A DNA stretch of 64,000 nt. Origin: JBOFWL01 sp051653605. Lineage in GTDB: Bacteria; Spirochaetota; Brevinematia; Brevinematales; Brevinemataceae. Each line of letters opens with the position of its first letter. Positions within the stretch are counted from its first letter, which is position 1. A model generated the notes under the pieces. The model saw only the letters and a program-made list of their open reading frames with translations, was not told the DNA's origin and searched no databases. Below, piece after piece: positions 15,340 through 23,341 of this stretch. The stretch is from assembly GCA_051653605.1 (NCBI GenBank), contig JBOFWL010000028.1, positions 124,001 through 188,000 on the forward strand, read 5' to 3'. A program made the position numbers and the translations under genes.

Positions 15340-16578
15340 ATGAGTAGCATCGAAAAAAAACAATTCTATAATGGTCAAAGCGTTTCAAAAGACGATATGA
15401 ACGCCATTCTTGACTACACCAGCCATAATATAGAACAAATCCTATCCATCCATTTAGGTTTTGGCGTGATATCTGGGTTTAACCTGAGCAACGAGGGGGG
15501 ATTTGCCCTCGGTGTTAGCGCCGGACTTGCCTATGCCAATGACGGAAAAAAACTCGTTCTCGAGAGCGGTAAACAGATAGACCTCACAAACCTTGCCCCC
15601 AATGTAGGCACGAAAACCGTTTTAGTAGGCATGACTCAAGACTTTAACCCCTCTAACCCCGCCACCGACAACGAAGGAAACCTCGTTTATACCACCCTGT
15701 CCGAAACCGTGAAGTTTGTTCACGGAGAAAGCCTGCCGTCCAATACCTTAGCATTGGCTAGTGTAGAACTTTCTTCTTCGGGAATTTTGATTATCAACAA
15801 TATCGCCCCCGTTTTAGAAACATCAAAATCCACAAGCAACAGAACTAAGGGATTGTTTTCAAGAAATCAGAGCTTAGTATTCTCTCGTGAGGATGGATTC
15901 GAGTGCGATTTGGTTCATGGTATATGGAGAAAGCCCGTTTTCAATCCTCAAAAAAGCGATGGCTACAGCAAAGACGACATCATTTGGCTACTTCCTCCCG
16001 ATTACCGCACGCTGTGGACTCCTCCATCAACAGAAGTAACATACCCTTGGACGATGCCTGCTGACCACCCCTACAACTTACTAGGTAAAGAAAAAACCTA
16101 CCTTGCCCAAACAAGCTTTACACTACAAGCAATTCGTTTACGATCCACCAAAGACAACAACACCGACAACCCCATCACCAATAAAAGCTGTATCGGCTCG
16201 TCGTGGGTGGTGGATGAACCTCGGGCTTTATGTGAGGAAAGTAATTGCACTTACAATAATGTTAATGTTGACTCTGTCCGCTTTGCAGGCGGTGGAATGG
16301 AGCATTATGCTAAACAGTTCACTCTTGTAAGAACCCCTTCTGGAGGAGCATCAAACGGAACGTTTACCTTTCCTATGCCTTTCAAGGTGCTAACTAACTT
16401 AGAAGCTTGGAAGGGTGTTAATAACGCAGGTGCCGGAGCATATGATAGGTCAACTGTGTTTGTCCAGTCGTACGCAACGGGATTGACATCTGCAATAATA
16501 GCATCGAGTGCGACGGTCTCTGGTTCTGATGACTACATGACTCGTGTTTCTGTAAGAGCAACAGGCACATGGTATTAA
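15340..16578 (+). CDS. tail fibre / receptor-binding protein
   Basis: The 412-residue protein begins with a conserved-looking attachment region (FYNGQSVSKDDMNAILDYT, then FGVISGFNLSNEGGFALGVSAGLAYAN). A beta-rich middle and a C-terminal receptor domain end in RVSVRATGTWY. The C-terminal third (roughly 16190-16570) shows base and codon use less C-rich than the upstream operon, which suggests swapping of the host-range domain. It lies at the fibre position, followed by a small protein in the place of a fibre chaperone. Confidence 0.75.
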   Translation: MSSIEKKQFYNGQSVSKDDMNAILDYTSHNIEQILSIHLGFGVISGFNLSNEGGFALGVSAGLAYANDGKKLVLESGKQIDLTNLAPNVGTKTVLVGMTQDFNPSNPATDNEGNLVYTTLSETVKFVHGESLPSNTLALASVELSSSGILIINNIAPVLETSKSTSNRTKGLFSRNQSLVFSREDGFECDLVHGIWRKPVFNPQKSDGYSKDDIIWLLPPDYRTLWTPPSTEVTYPWTMPADHPYNLLGKEKTYLAQTSFTLQAIRLRSTKDNNTDNPITNKSCIGSSWVVDEPRALCEESNCTYNNVNVDSVRFAGGGMEHYAKQFTLVRTPSGGASNGTFTFPMPFKVLTNLEAWKGVNNAGAGAYDRSTVFVQSYATGLTSAIIASSATVSGSDDYMTRVSVRATGTWY

Positions 16579-16588
16579 GGAGAACAAA

Positions 16589-17005
16589 ATGATAGCATAT
16601 ATTAATAAACACAATATCGTAGTTTACATTGCCCCAACAAAGGCTGATGAAATTCAAGCAAATAGCAAGGGCAAGCTTTTATTTACTGAGGGCGAGTATG
16701 ACTCTAAAACCATGAAATACGCTCATGTATTTGGCAAAGGCGAAGAAGTACGCGCCGTAAACAGCGATAGCCTAGCCATTGGCGATGAATACATGCCCCC
16801 TTCTACTAACATCGTTGAAGAAAACCCAAAAGATCGCTCTTTAAAAGAAGCCATCACCGCTAAAAAAGCTGAATTAGCAGAGATTCGCCAACAAATTCTC
16901 AAGGCTCAAGCCGATGAGGACGAAGCCCTGATAGCAAAGCTTCGCCCAAAACGAGATACTCTTAAAGCAGAGTTGGATACCCTCAACAATGAACTCCAAA
17001 AATAG
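16589..17005 (+). CDS. hypothetical protein at fibre-chaperone position
   Basis: The 138-residue protein has a small N-terminal alpha/beta part (residues 1-75) and a highly charged C-terminal coiled coil (from about 85, with LKEAITAKKAELAEIRQQIL). It starts after AAGGAG, 11 bases past the fibre gene. Position suggests a fibre assembly chaperone or accessory fibre protein, but I recognise no family motif. Confidence 0.6.
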   Translation: MIAYINKHNIVVYIAPTKADEIQANSKGKLLFTEGEYDSKTMKYAHVFGKGEEVRAVNSDSLAIGDEYMPPSTNIVEENPKDRSLKEAITAKKAELAEIRQQILKAQADEDEALIAKLRPKRDTLKAELDTLNNELQK

Positions 17006-17030
17006 CACTCTCACCCGCTAAGGAGAATAT

Positions 17031-17390
17031 ATGAATTGGAATGACCTTTCATCTTTATCATCATTTGGAGATTGGGGCGTTGTACTAGCTTTTTGCGGCG
17101 TTTTTGGAAGTGGATTTGTCTTTGTTTATAAAGAGTTGAAAGAACAGAATCGTCTTAGACAACAACGAGAAGACAATCGCAAACAAGAACATGAAAAAGA
17201 AATCCTGATGCTAAGTGCCAATCTCGAAAAAATTTCTAAACGCCTCGAAAATAACGACACCCGCACCGACTTTGCGGAATCTCTAGGGCTTTATGCTCAT
17301 GAACGACTCGATGAACACCTCAATGAGAAACAGCTATCCATCCTCAAAAAAGCCAGCCGATCAACGTCCTCTAGAGAAACCAAGGAGTAA
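17031..17390 (+). CDS. holin-like membrane protein
   Basis: The 119-residue protein has one hydrophobic segment (about residues 17-35, VVLAFCGVFGSGFVFVY) followed by a long charged helical region, with AAGGAG before the start. Its place immediately before the amidase is where phages put a holin. One membrane segment with a coiled-coil tail would make it a class III or spanin-like protein; this is inferred from position and topology. Confidence 0.55.
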   Translation: MNWNDLSSLSSFGDWGVVLAFCGVFGSGFVFVYKELKEQNRLRQQREDNRKQEHEKEILMLSANLEKISKRLENNDTRTDFAESLGLYAHERLDEHLNEKQLSILKKASRSTSSRETKE

Positions 17391-17436
17391 GTTTTTCATC
17401 TTAACTCATTAACCCCCTTATAAATAGGAGATCATC

Positions 17437-17916
17437 ATGAAAAAATGGTATCAACCATGGAACGGACTAGTAGACAAAAACCACAAAGGCAAACCCTGCA
17501 TGATACACACCCCCGTTATTAATACCTCTAAAAATGAAACAAAACACTGGGCTCAGGACATTGCCTCGTGGCATGTGATGCTCCCCCCAAAAGGAAGAGG
17601 CTGGAAAAACCCCGGCTATCTTTTTGTTATTGAACGCGATGGCAGCACCTATTATTGCCCAGAAACCTCCCTCAACCAATGCCATTGCCAACACGGTGGC
17701 AATAACCGCGCAAGCTTTGGGGTTTGCTTAGTCGGCGATGGCTCAAAGCAAAAACCCACCATGGCTCAATTATCATCTCTATCAAAAGTGATAAACTCCA
17801 TGCACAGCAAGGAGATACGCTATCACAGAGATTTTTCGCCAAAAGAATGCCCCGGAGACTGGGTGATCGATACCATTCAAAATTCACCTCTAGCTAGCTT
17901 TGTAAAGAGATATTAA
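17437..17916 (+). CDS. endolysin, zinc N-acetylmuramoyl-L-alanine amidase (T7 lysozyme-like)
   Basis: The 159-residue protein has the Amidase_2/PGRP zinc ligands H24 (MIHTP), H130 (RYHRD) and C138 (KECPGDW). Their spacing of 106 and 8 residues is close to that of T7 lysozyme. It should cleave the amide bond between muramic acid and the stem peptide. No signal peptide is present, so export would need the preceding holin-like protein. It ends at the first base of the following gene (17916). Confidence 0.87.
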   Translation: MKKWYQPWNGLVDKNHKGKPCMIHTPVINTSKNETKHWAQDIASWHVMLPPKGRGWKNPGYLFVIERDGSTYYCPETSLNQCHCQHGGNNRASFGVCLVGDGSKQKPTMAQLSSLSKVINSMHSKEIRYHRDFSPKECPGDWVIDTIQNSPLASFVKRY

Positions 17917-18338
17917 TGAACATCAAGTGCTATCTAGTAGGGTTGATATCGGGGATTATTCTGGCAATATTAGCCATGATTTTATGGGGGAAATCGGATA
18001 AGATAGACTTAGTCTCTGAAACGTTTTCTGTACAAAAAAATAACCAAGAAATTCAGCACCCCACCAATACCCTAAAAGTGAATAAGGACTCTGTCATCTT
18101 TAAGTATGACATCCCTTCTGAACATTATGGATTAATTAGCGGAGCTTTATCCGTTCCTAGAAGCTCTTTTTTGTATAAGCACAGCCTCTCTTTTGGAGCA
18201 GTTGCCCTTAATAACTCGGCACTAGCTCGCGTGGCTTATTCATACAAGAAAATAGAACTATCTGCCTATCTTGGATATAATTTCCAGCTTAGAACCCCCG
18301 CCTATGGCTTCGGGCTAGGCGCTAAGTGGAATTTCTAA
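17916..18338 (+). CDS. last phage-operon protein, membrane-anchored envelope protein
   Basis: The 140-residue protein has an N-terminal hydrophobic helix (residues 6-24) and a beta-rich C-terminal half ending in phenylalanine (GLGAKWNF), an outer-membrane-protein-like ending. ATG overlaps the amidase stop (TAATG). The position right after the endolysin suggests a spanin-type protein connecting inner and outer membranes at lysis, but no family motif is visible. It is the last gene before the terminator. Confidence 0.6.
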   Translation: MNIKCYLVGLISGIILAILAMILWGKSDKIDLVSETFSVQKNNQEIQHPTNTLKVNKDSVIFKYDIPSEHYGLISGALSVPRSSFLYKHSLSFGAVALNNSALARVAYSYKKIELSAYLGYNFQLRTPAYGFGLGAKWNF

Positions 18339-18353
18339 TCCTCCATAAAAAAA

Positions 18354-18387
18354 AAGCCCTCGAGTTTTCTATAGCTCGGGGGCTTTC
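18354..18387. terminator. bidirectional terminator at the right end of the phage operon
   Basis: AAGCCCTCGAG (18354-18364) pairs with CTCGGGGGCTT (18375-18385). TTTCT follows on the plus side, and a run of nine T on the minus side serves the convergent gene that ends at 18406. Confidence 0.85.
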
Positions 18388-18405
18388 TACAAAATATTTC
18401 AATAT

Positions 18406-19335
18406 TTAAAAAATTAAACCTGCACTCAGATTTATTCTCACATTTTGATCATAAAAATTTTCATCCCTAGCAAGACCCATTGGAACAAAATAATACCCCA
18501 TCTGCAAGCCAAAACTAACGCCCACATAACGATGAAAGTTATAAATTGCTTTGAATTCAAGCTCGCCGCCAAGTGTGAACGGGTAAAAAGACCTATTTTG
18601 GGGAATATTTAAGGGGAAATCGAACGACATACCGCCATTTGCAAGCATGCTCCAACCAATACCCGCCAATGAGCTTCGATAATCGAAAAGATACTGCGAA
18701 CCTCCCAAAAGAAAGCCCAAAATAGGCTCTTCCAAGCTGGGAGAGGTGCCATACCCAAAGCGAAACTGCAGCAAGGGGGAATAGCCTCTTGCATTTTTTT
18801 TTCGATTTTCGGTATATATATTCAATGCGACAAAACGATTGACAAAGACTGCATTATCAGAAGAAAATAATTTAAAATTGATATCCAAGCCCATAGAAAT
18901 AGCTATTTCAAGCGTATGCGCATAGTAACGATAGCGGTAATAACCGTTCTTTGTTAAAATATTGTTGACATCAAGGCGATACAAGCCCGATCTGCCTCGA
19001 AAAACAGTGCCAGGAACTTCTATGGCATCAGTTTTTACAAGAACATCTATACTTTTTTTGTCTTTTGGAATGAGAATGCTTCGATCTTGGGAAGGTAGTG
19101 TGCTATTTTCTTTAAAAATACCGTCGATATCAAGTAAAAAATCGTCGCGGTATAATTTTTTCACCACACCCGAGACCGGGGGGCCTTCTTTAGGATGAAT
19201 CAGTACCGCTCCAAATTCTTGATTACTAAGAGTAAGATTGTGAGAAAGAAATGGTTTTTCAGAAGGTTTTTCAGGATTTTGGGCATGAAGGGCACCACTT
19301 ATTATAGTAAGCAATAACAGGTATTTTTTTATCAC
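18406..19335 (-). CDS. secreted outer-membrane-type protein, hypothetical
   Basis: The 309-residue protein starts at GTG (19335) behind AAAGGGAG. It has a signal peptide (KKYLLLLTIISGALHAQ), a beta-rich N-terminal domain and a C-terminal half with alternating aromatic strands ending LSAGLIF, like an outer membrane barrel. I recognise no named family. It lies between the terminator shared with the phage operon and a probable 6S RNA, and marks the return to host-type genes. Confidence 0.7.
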   Translation of the reverse strand: MIKKYLLLLTIISGALHAQNPEKPSEKPFLSHNLTLSNQEFGAVLIHPKEGPPVSGVVKKLYRDDFLLDIDGIFKENSTLPSQDRSILIPKDKKSIDVLVKTDAIEVPGTVFRGRSGLYRLDVNNILTKNGYYRYRYYAHTLEIAISMGLDINFKLFSSDNAVFVNRFVALNIYTENRKKNARGYSPLLQFRFGYGTSPSLEEPILGFLLGGSQYLFDYRSSLAGIGWSMLANGGMSFDFPLNIPQNRSFYPFTLGGELEFKAIYNFHRYVGVSFGLQMGYYFVPMGLARDENFYDQNVRINLSAGLIF

Positions 19336-19379
19336 AAAATACTCCCTTTATATTAATTAGATAAAAACCCATTTTAAAT

Positions 19380-19517
19380 AAAAAAACGCAGGTTGTGCGG
19401 GTCCTTATCATAAGTTGGGGCGAGGAACTCAACAATTCACGTATCCCTTAAAGAGATGCAATTTCATCGAAGGTTTTTTGCCCCGCAGAAAGGTGTAGAC
19501 CCCACATTACCTGCATT
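19380..19517 (-). ncRNA. ssrS: probable 6S RNA
   Basis: About 138 bases with no ORF. The ends form a long closing stem: GCAGGT pairs with ACCTGC, then TGTG/CACA and GGGTC/GACCC with small bulges. This leads to an open central bubble whose 3' side can fold a small hairpin (CTTA-TGA-TAAG), then an upper stem GGGGC/GCCCC. The layout is that of 6S RNA, which mimics an open promoter and holds RNA polymerase. The 3' stem runs into a T run at 19381-19386. No SRP-type GGAA-loop core is present. Identification is by structure, not by sequence match. Confidence 0.6.
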
Positions 19518-19523
19518 AATTCA

Positions 19524-19552
19524 ATTATAACAGAATATAAAAATAAAATCAA
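19524..19552 (-). promoter_or_regulatory. promoter of the 6S-like RNA
   Basis: On the minus strand TTGATT (19547-19552) and TATAAT (19524-19529) are separated by 17 bases; transcription would start seven bases on, right at the closing stem. This supports an independent RNA gene and not a leader. Confidence 0.75.
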
Positions 19553-19633
19553 TCCACTTTAAAGATTTTTCAATTCATATTCTCAAAAAAGAAATAATTT
19601 TAATAACAACTATAAAATTATTGCATCAAAAAC

Positions 19634-19663
19634 TTGACTTTTAACTTGTATATATTTTATTAT
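19634..19663 (+). promoter_or_regulatory. promoter of ptsH
   Basis: TTGACT (19634-19639) and TATTAT (19658-19663) with 18-base spacing, 35 bases before the ptsH start, which has a GGGGGGA ribosome site. Confidence 0.55.
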
Positions 19664-19698
19664 TTATACAGCTTTAAAATGTACCTAGGGGGGACATA

Positions 19699-19965
19699 AT
19701 GATAAAACGTGATCTACACATTAAAAATCGCTATGGCATTCATGCTCGCCCCTCATCCATGATTTCAGACCTTGCAAACAACTTTAAAAGCTCCATCACC
19801 ATCGAAAAAGAAGGCCGCACCGCCGATGCTCGAAATATTATGAGCTTAATTCTTCTATGCGTCGAGCCTCAATCCGTTATCACGGCTTACATCGATGGCG
19901 AGGATGAAATCGAGGCTACGGCAGCCCTTGTTTCTTTAGTAGAAGAAAGACTTTTTGATGAATAA
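19699..19965 (+). CDS. ptsH: HPr phosphocarrier protein
   Basis: The 88-residue protein carries the HPr active-site signature GIHARPSS with phosphoacceptor His15, and a regulatory-type serine at S49 (NIMSLILL). In a full sugar phosphotransferase system it accepts phosphate from enzyme I; in spirochetes it often serves regulation when permeases are missing. Length is standard. It is monocistronic, with its own promoter and a strong terminator directly after. Confidence 0.95.
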   Translation: MIKRDLHIKNRYGIHARPSSMISDLANNFKSSITIEKEGRTADARNIMSLILLCVEPQSVITAYIDGEDEIEATAALVSLVEERLFDE

Positions 19966-19971
19966 GCAATA

Positions 19972-19998
19972 AAAAAAGCCCCTTAAGGGGCTTTTTTT
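19972..19998. terminator. bidirectional terminator between ptsH and hpf
   Basis: AAGCCCCTT/AAGGGGCTT perfect stem flanked by seven A on one side and seven T on the other; ends both convergent transcripts. Confidence 0.92.
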
Positions 19999-19999
19999 A

Positions 20000-20302
20000 T
20001 TATTTTCCAGTATGTTTATCAACAATTTTATCATGTTTTTTTCGGATTTCAGTAACCATCACATCAACAGCTTTGTCAATACTCGCTTCGGGGGAATCAA
20101 ACTGCCCAGTCGAATGAAAATCACCAAAATCACTTGTCACCTTACAATCTGCTTTGAATGTAATGTGCTCTTGAGCAACCGTAATATTTACGTTGTGGAT
20201 CCGAGATGCAAAGGGTGCAAATCTCGTTTGCACTTTGCTATCAATAAAATCCTTCAATTGGGGGGTGATTGTAAACTTTTGACCAGCTACGATAATTGTC
20301 AT
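20000..20302 (-). CDS. hpf: ribosome hibernation-promoting factor, short form
   Basis: The 100-residue protein has the S30AE/HPF domain: MTIIVAGQKFTITPQLKDFI, a VNITVAQEH strand and a basic C-terminal helix (VMVTEIRKKHDKIVDKH). It binds the 30S subunit in stationary phase and blocks the decoding centre. It lacks the dimerisation domain of long HPF. It follows the sigma factor gene by nine bases and is probably cotranscribed with it. Confidence 0.88.
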   Translation of the reverse strand: MTIIVAGQKFTITPQLKDFIDSKVQTRFAPFASRIHNVNITVAQEHITFKADCKVTSDFGDFHSTGQFDSPEASIDKAVDVMVTEIRKKHDKIVDKHTGK

Positions 20303-20311
20303 ACTTGCCTC

Positions 20312-21103
20312 CTAGTGTTTCTCCTGTATTTCCTTTAACTTGATACGTAAATCCTCCAATGCATCACGGTGAATTTGAGATACACGAGATTCTGTAACCA
20401 TAAGAATAATACCAATTTCTTTGAGAGTTAACTCTTCGTAATAGTAGAGAATTAGCACCTTTTTTTTATTATCTGGAAGATCAGCAATAGCTCTGCTAAT
20501 CATCTTTTTTAATTCCGCTCTTTCGGCTACTAAATTTGGATTTGAGGCATCCGTACTTTCTAAGGTTTCCTCAAACGACATAGGAGCTTTATCTCCCCCG
20601 TCGCCTACAAACCAGTTTTCATCCATGGAAATAAGAGAATTTCCAACCCTAACAAGGCGTTTATGATAGTCTTCTAAAGTTAAGCCCATTGCACTAGCTA
20701 TTTCATGATCTTTCGCAGCACGCCCTAATTTTAGCTCAAGCGCCGCTGTTGTTTTTTCGATCTCTTTTGCTTTCCCTCGCGCAGAACGGGGAACCCAATC
20801 GATATTTCGAAGCTCATCAAATATTGCTCCTCGAATACGAGTAACAGCATAAGTGCGAAAATGGTTTTCTCGATTCGGATCATACTTATCTATTGCATCC
20901 ACCAGACCAAGTATTCCAAAGCTGATCAAATCATCCGACGTAACAAAAGACGGCACGCTAGATAAAACCTTGCGCACGATAATGCGTACTAAATCCGCAT
21001 TTTTTTCAACAAAATAATTACGAATCGTAATATCTCGTGAATCGACATACTGTTCCCACAACTGATCTTCAGTAAAAATTTCTAAGTGTTCGTATCCCTT
21101 CAA
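20312..21103 (-). CDS. fliA: flagellar sigma factor, FliA/WhiG type (sigma28)
   Basis: The 263-residue sigma factor has region 2 (DDLISFGILGLVDAIDKYD, FRTYAVTRIRGAIFDELRN), the FliA/WhiG-typical DWVPRSARGKAKEIE, a region 3, and region 4 with LTLKEIGIILMVTESRVSQIH. It directs transcription of flagellar genes, likely including the flagellins at 57-59 kb. The preceding membrane-protein gene and following hpf are in the same direction and closely spaced, as in the end of spirochete flagellar operons. Confidence 0.93.
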   Translation of the reverse strand: MKGYEHLEIFTEDQLWEQYVDSRDITIRNYFVEKNADLVRIIVRKVLSSVPSFVTSDDLISFGILGLVDAIDKYDPNRENHFRTYAVTRIRGAIFDELRNIDWVPRSARGKAKEIEKTTAALELKLGRAAKDHEIASAMGLTLEDYHKRLVRVGNSLISMDENWFVGDGGDKAPMSFEETLESTDASNPNLVAERAELKKMISRAIADLPDNKKKVLILYYYEELTLKEIGIILMVTESRVSQIHRDALEDLRIKLKEIQEKH

Positions 21104-21168
21104 AGGATTGGTGCTCCAATCAACATAATTACAACCATTATAATATATTTTTCCTGATTATGCAAATT

Positions 21169-21693
21169 TTACTGCTTATCATTCATTAAAACCTTTCGCG
21201 CTGCCAAAGCCGCTTCCTTTGCATTCGTTCGAACACTTCGTGTGCTACTTTCAACATTAAATCGCCCTGAGGCGTCAATTTTTGATTGAGTTTCAGCTTT
21301 TGGATTAATATTCTGCTGAAAACCACCCGTTTCTAATTCAAAATCTCCCTGAATTGGCGATTCAGAAGCTGAATATAGATCTTCCATGGTAAGATCGTCC
21401 TCTTCATCGCTTACGGTGAACTCTGTTGTAGCCTGTTGCACCGGCATTTTATGCAATATATCTTTATCTAGATGATGAAAAAAAATACGATTTATTTCAT
21501 CCGTAGAAAATAATACAGTAAAAAGATACGAAGCCACACCCCAAGCTGCAAATAAGCCTAGAGCTCCTAAAAAACCACCCCAGAGTGCAAGCATGATGCC
21601 CTTCTTCCCCACAATATTTAGCAGAAAAAAGAGAACAAATCCTGAAAAAGAACTTATGATCCCCATTGGTGTAAGAATTAACCGAAAAAACAT
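21169..21693 (-). CDS. hypothetical membrane protein upstream of the flagellar sigma factor
   Basis: The 174-residue protein has two hydrophobic helices (about residues 8-27 and 31-62), followed by an acidic, disordered-looking tail ending in a basic segment (SVRTNAKEAALAARKVL). It precedes the sigma factor gene by 65 bases. Spirochete flagellar operons often hold an uncharacterised protein here; a role in flagellar regulation is only an inference from place. Confidence 0.65.
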   Translation of the reverse strand: MFFRLILTPMGIISSFSGFVLFFLLNIVGKKGIMLALWGGFLGALGLFAAWGVASYLFTVLFSTDEINRIFFHHLDKDILHKMPVQQATTEFTVSDEEDDLTMEDLYSASESPIQGDFELETGGFQQNINPKAETQSKIDASGRFNVESSTRSVRTNAKEAALAARKVLMNDKQ

Positions 21694-21787
21694 GGTATTC
21701 TTCCTTTAGAAAACATCGATTTTTTTATCATAACTTGTTATAATAAAAGTGTCAAGTATCTGACGTCTATAACTTATTGGGGGAATT

Positions 21788-22690
21788 GTGAAAAAACCAG
21801 TCATTTTTTTGATTTTATGGGGGATTTTATCCGCGTGCTATATTTTCCCTCAAAGTTCTGGTGGAATTTTATCCCTTCGTTTAAATCTTTGGGCGCAAAT
21901 GAATATTACCGCTTTCATTTTAGCAGGAAGCGGCGCTGTACTTCAAATCCTCTTACGAAACCCTCTCGCCGACCCATGGCTACTTGGAGTAACAGGGGCT
22001 TCTTCACTTGGGGCAACGCTTGCTTCTTTTTGGGCTTTAGCTCCTATTCTTATTTGGCGCACATCTTTCTCATTAGTGGGCTCTTTTATCTGTATTTTAT
22101 TCCTATTTTATGCAGGACGAAAACATCGAGCCGAGTTATTAATTCTAATGGGGGTAGGCATTAACGCATTATGCTCCTCATTAATAGTGATTATTCAAGG
22201 CTTATTATCACCCAATAATTTAGCCGTTTCTTTTATGAGAATTTCTGGCCATTTTTTAGAACGCTCGCTGGGAGAACGCTTATTACTTCTCCCCGCTATC
22301 ATTTGTATTTCTTTTGTTTTAGTTCGATTTAAAAAAGAGCTTTTTATTCTAGCAGGAGGAGAAATATCTGCTCAGAGCGTTGGCGTAGACACAAAAAAGA
22401 TATCCCAGCTATGTATTGTGATTATTTCCATAGCAGTTTCGCTGGTATCAGGAGTGGCTGGAATGATAGGCTTTATCGGGTTGGCGGTGCCTCATATTAT
22501 CAAGCGTTTTCTCGGCTTTGAATATATACTCGACTTACAATACCTTATTCCTATCTCAGGCTCTCTGATTATGCTTGGCGCCCTTGCCGCAAGAACAATA
22601 CCCTCAGGAATTTTTGTGCCTCTCGGAAGCGTACTTGCCCTTTTTGGTGCTCCCTTCTTTATATTCATTCTTTATAAATCTTACCAATAA
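21788..22690 (+). CDS. FecCD/BtuC-family iron or cobalamin ABC permease
   Basis: The 300-residue membrane protein shows FecCD family motifs: SGAVLQILLRNPLADPWLLGVTGASSLGA near the start, and GEISAQSVGVD and GMIGFIGLAVPHIIKRFLG in the second half, with about nine or ten membrane segments. It would move iron-siderophore, heme or vitamin B12 across the inner membrane. No binding protein or ATPase gene is adjacent, and the gene is alone between two terminators, so its partners must be elsewhere. Confidence 0.88.
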   Translation: MKKPVIFLILWGILSACYIFPQSSGGILSLRLNLWAQMNITAFILAGSGAVLQILLRNPLADPWLLGVTGASSLGATLASFWALAPILIWRTSFSLVGSFICILFLFYAGRKHRAELLILMGVGINALCSSLIVIIQGLLSPNNLAVSFMRISGHFLERSLGERLLLLPAIICISFVLVRFKKELFILAGGEISAQSVGVDTKKISQLCIVIISIAVSLVSGVAGMIGFIGLAVPHIIKRFLGFEYILDLQYLIPISGSLIMLGALAARTIPSGIFVPLGSVLALFGAPFFIFILYKSYQ

Positions 22691-22718
22691 AAAATCCCTG
22701 CTTTTGGCAGGGACTTTT
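22691..22718. terminator. terminator after the permease gene
   Basis: TCCCTGC/GCAGGGA stem flanked by A-rich and T-rich runs, immediately after the permease stop and before the convergent gene ending at 22722. Confidence 0.85.
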
Positions 22719-22721
22719 ATT

Positions 22722-23252
22722 TTACTTAAATTTATATGCAACAATAAACCGAACATAGAGAGGATTGGTAAAGCTTCCTCCTCCATTAATGGGGAAATAC
22801 ATATCAACCCCCCAGTGCATTCCAAAAAACATTTTTTTCCAGTAGATATTAACCGATAGTGGCAACACAAACGTTGGCCCAAGTGCTAACGTTGCTGGCT
22901 CCGCGTCGAGAGAGAGATGAAAATTAACACCAACCATTACAAATGAGTAATGCACTCCTGCTCCAAAAGAACCAACCCCAAAGTTTGCTCCCCCTTCTAG
23001 GCGAAGATATTGCGACCAGCCTGATGCGATAACAAAAGTTGGTTGCACATCAAAAAAAGCTCCACCAGCTTTTCCTAATTGAAAAGAAGTTAGAAAACGA
23101 AATCCAGCATGAAAGGGTGAATTTTCATGATATCCGATTTCTCCACCAAAGTAATGCCCGTGAAGTTGACTAACAGTAGATGCGTGTGTCATTGGTATCA
23201 TTGCAAACATAAATGCAACAATTAGCCCACATCTCTTTAAATATTGACCCAT
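22722..23252 (-). CDS. secreted beta-barrel-like protein, hypothetical
   Basis: The 176-residue protein is preferred from the ATG at 23252, preceded by GGAGGAT; a start at 23264 lies upstream of that site. It has a signal peptide (GLIVAFMFAMIPMTHAS) and alternating hydrophobic/aromatic strands to a C-terminal FIVAYKFK, suggesting a small outer-membrane barrel. I do not recognise the family. Confidence 0.7.
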   Translation of the reverse strand: MGQYLKRCGLIVAFMFAMIPMTHASTVSQLHGHYFGGEIGYHENSPFHAGFRFLTSFQLGKAGGAFFDVQPTFVIASGWSQYLRLEGGANFGVGSFGAGVHYSFVMVGVNFHLSLDAEPATLALGPTFVLPLSVNIYWKKMFFGMHWGVDMYFPINGGGSFTNPLYVRFIVAYKFK

Positions 23253-23341
23253 AATATCCTCCAAATACAGAATAGAAAGAAATTATACTATAATTTTATA
23301 GCTTTGTCTATTTTTAGTAATGGCACTTCATACAAAATTGT

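Noticed and set aside
15340..16578. Diversity-generating retroelement target in the fibre gene
   Set aside because: No reverse transcriptase, accessory gene or template-repeat copy of the fibre end is visible nearby.
1043..18338. R-type tailocin (headless tail)
   Set aside because: Terminase, portal, protease/scaffold and capsid genes are present and open, so a DNA-filled head is expected.
19380..19517. 4.5S SRP RNA or riboswitch for the downstream gene
   Set aside because: No SRP core with its GGAA loop, and the RNA has its own promoter and T-tract before the next gene; 6S-like fold fits better.
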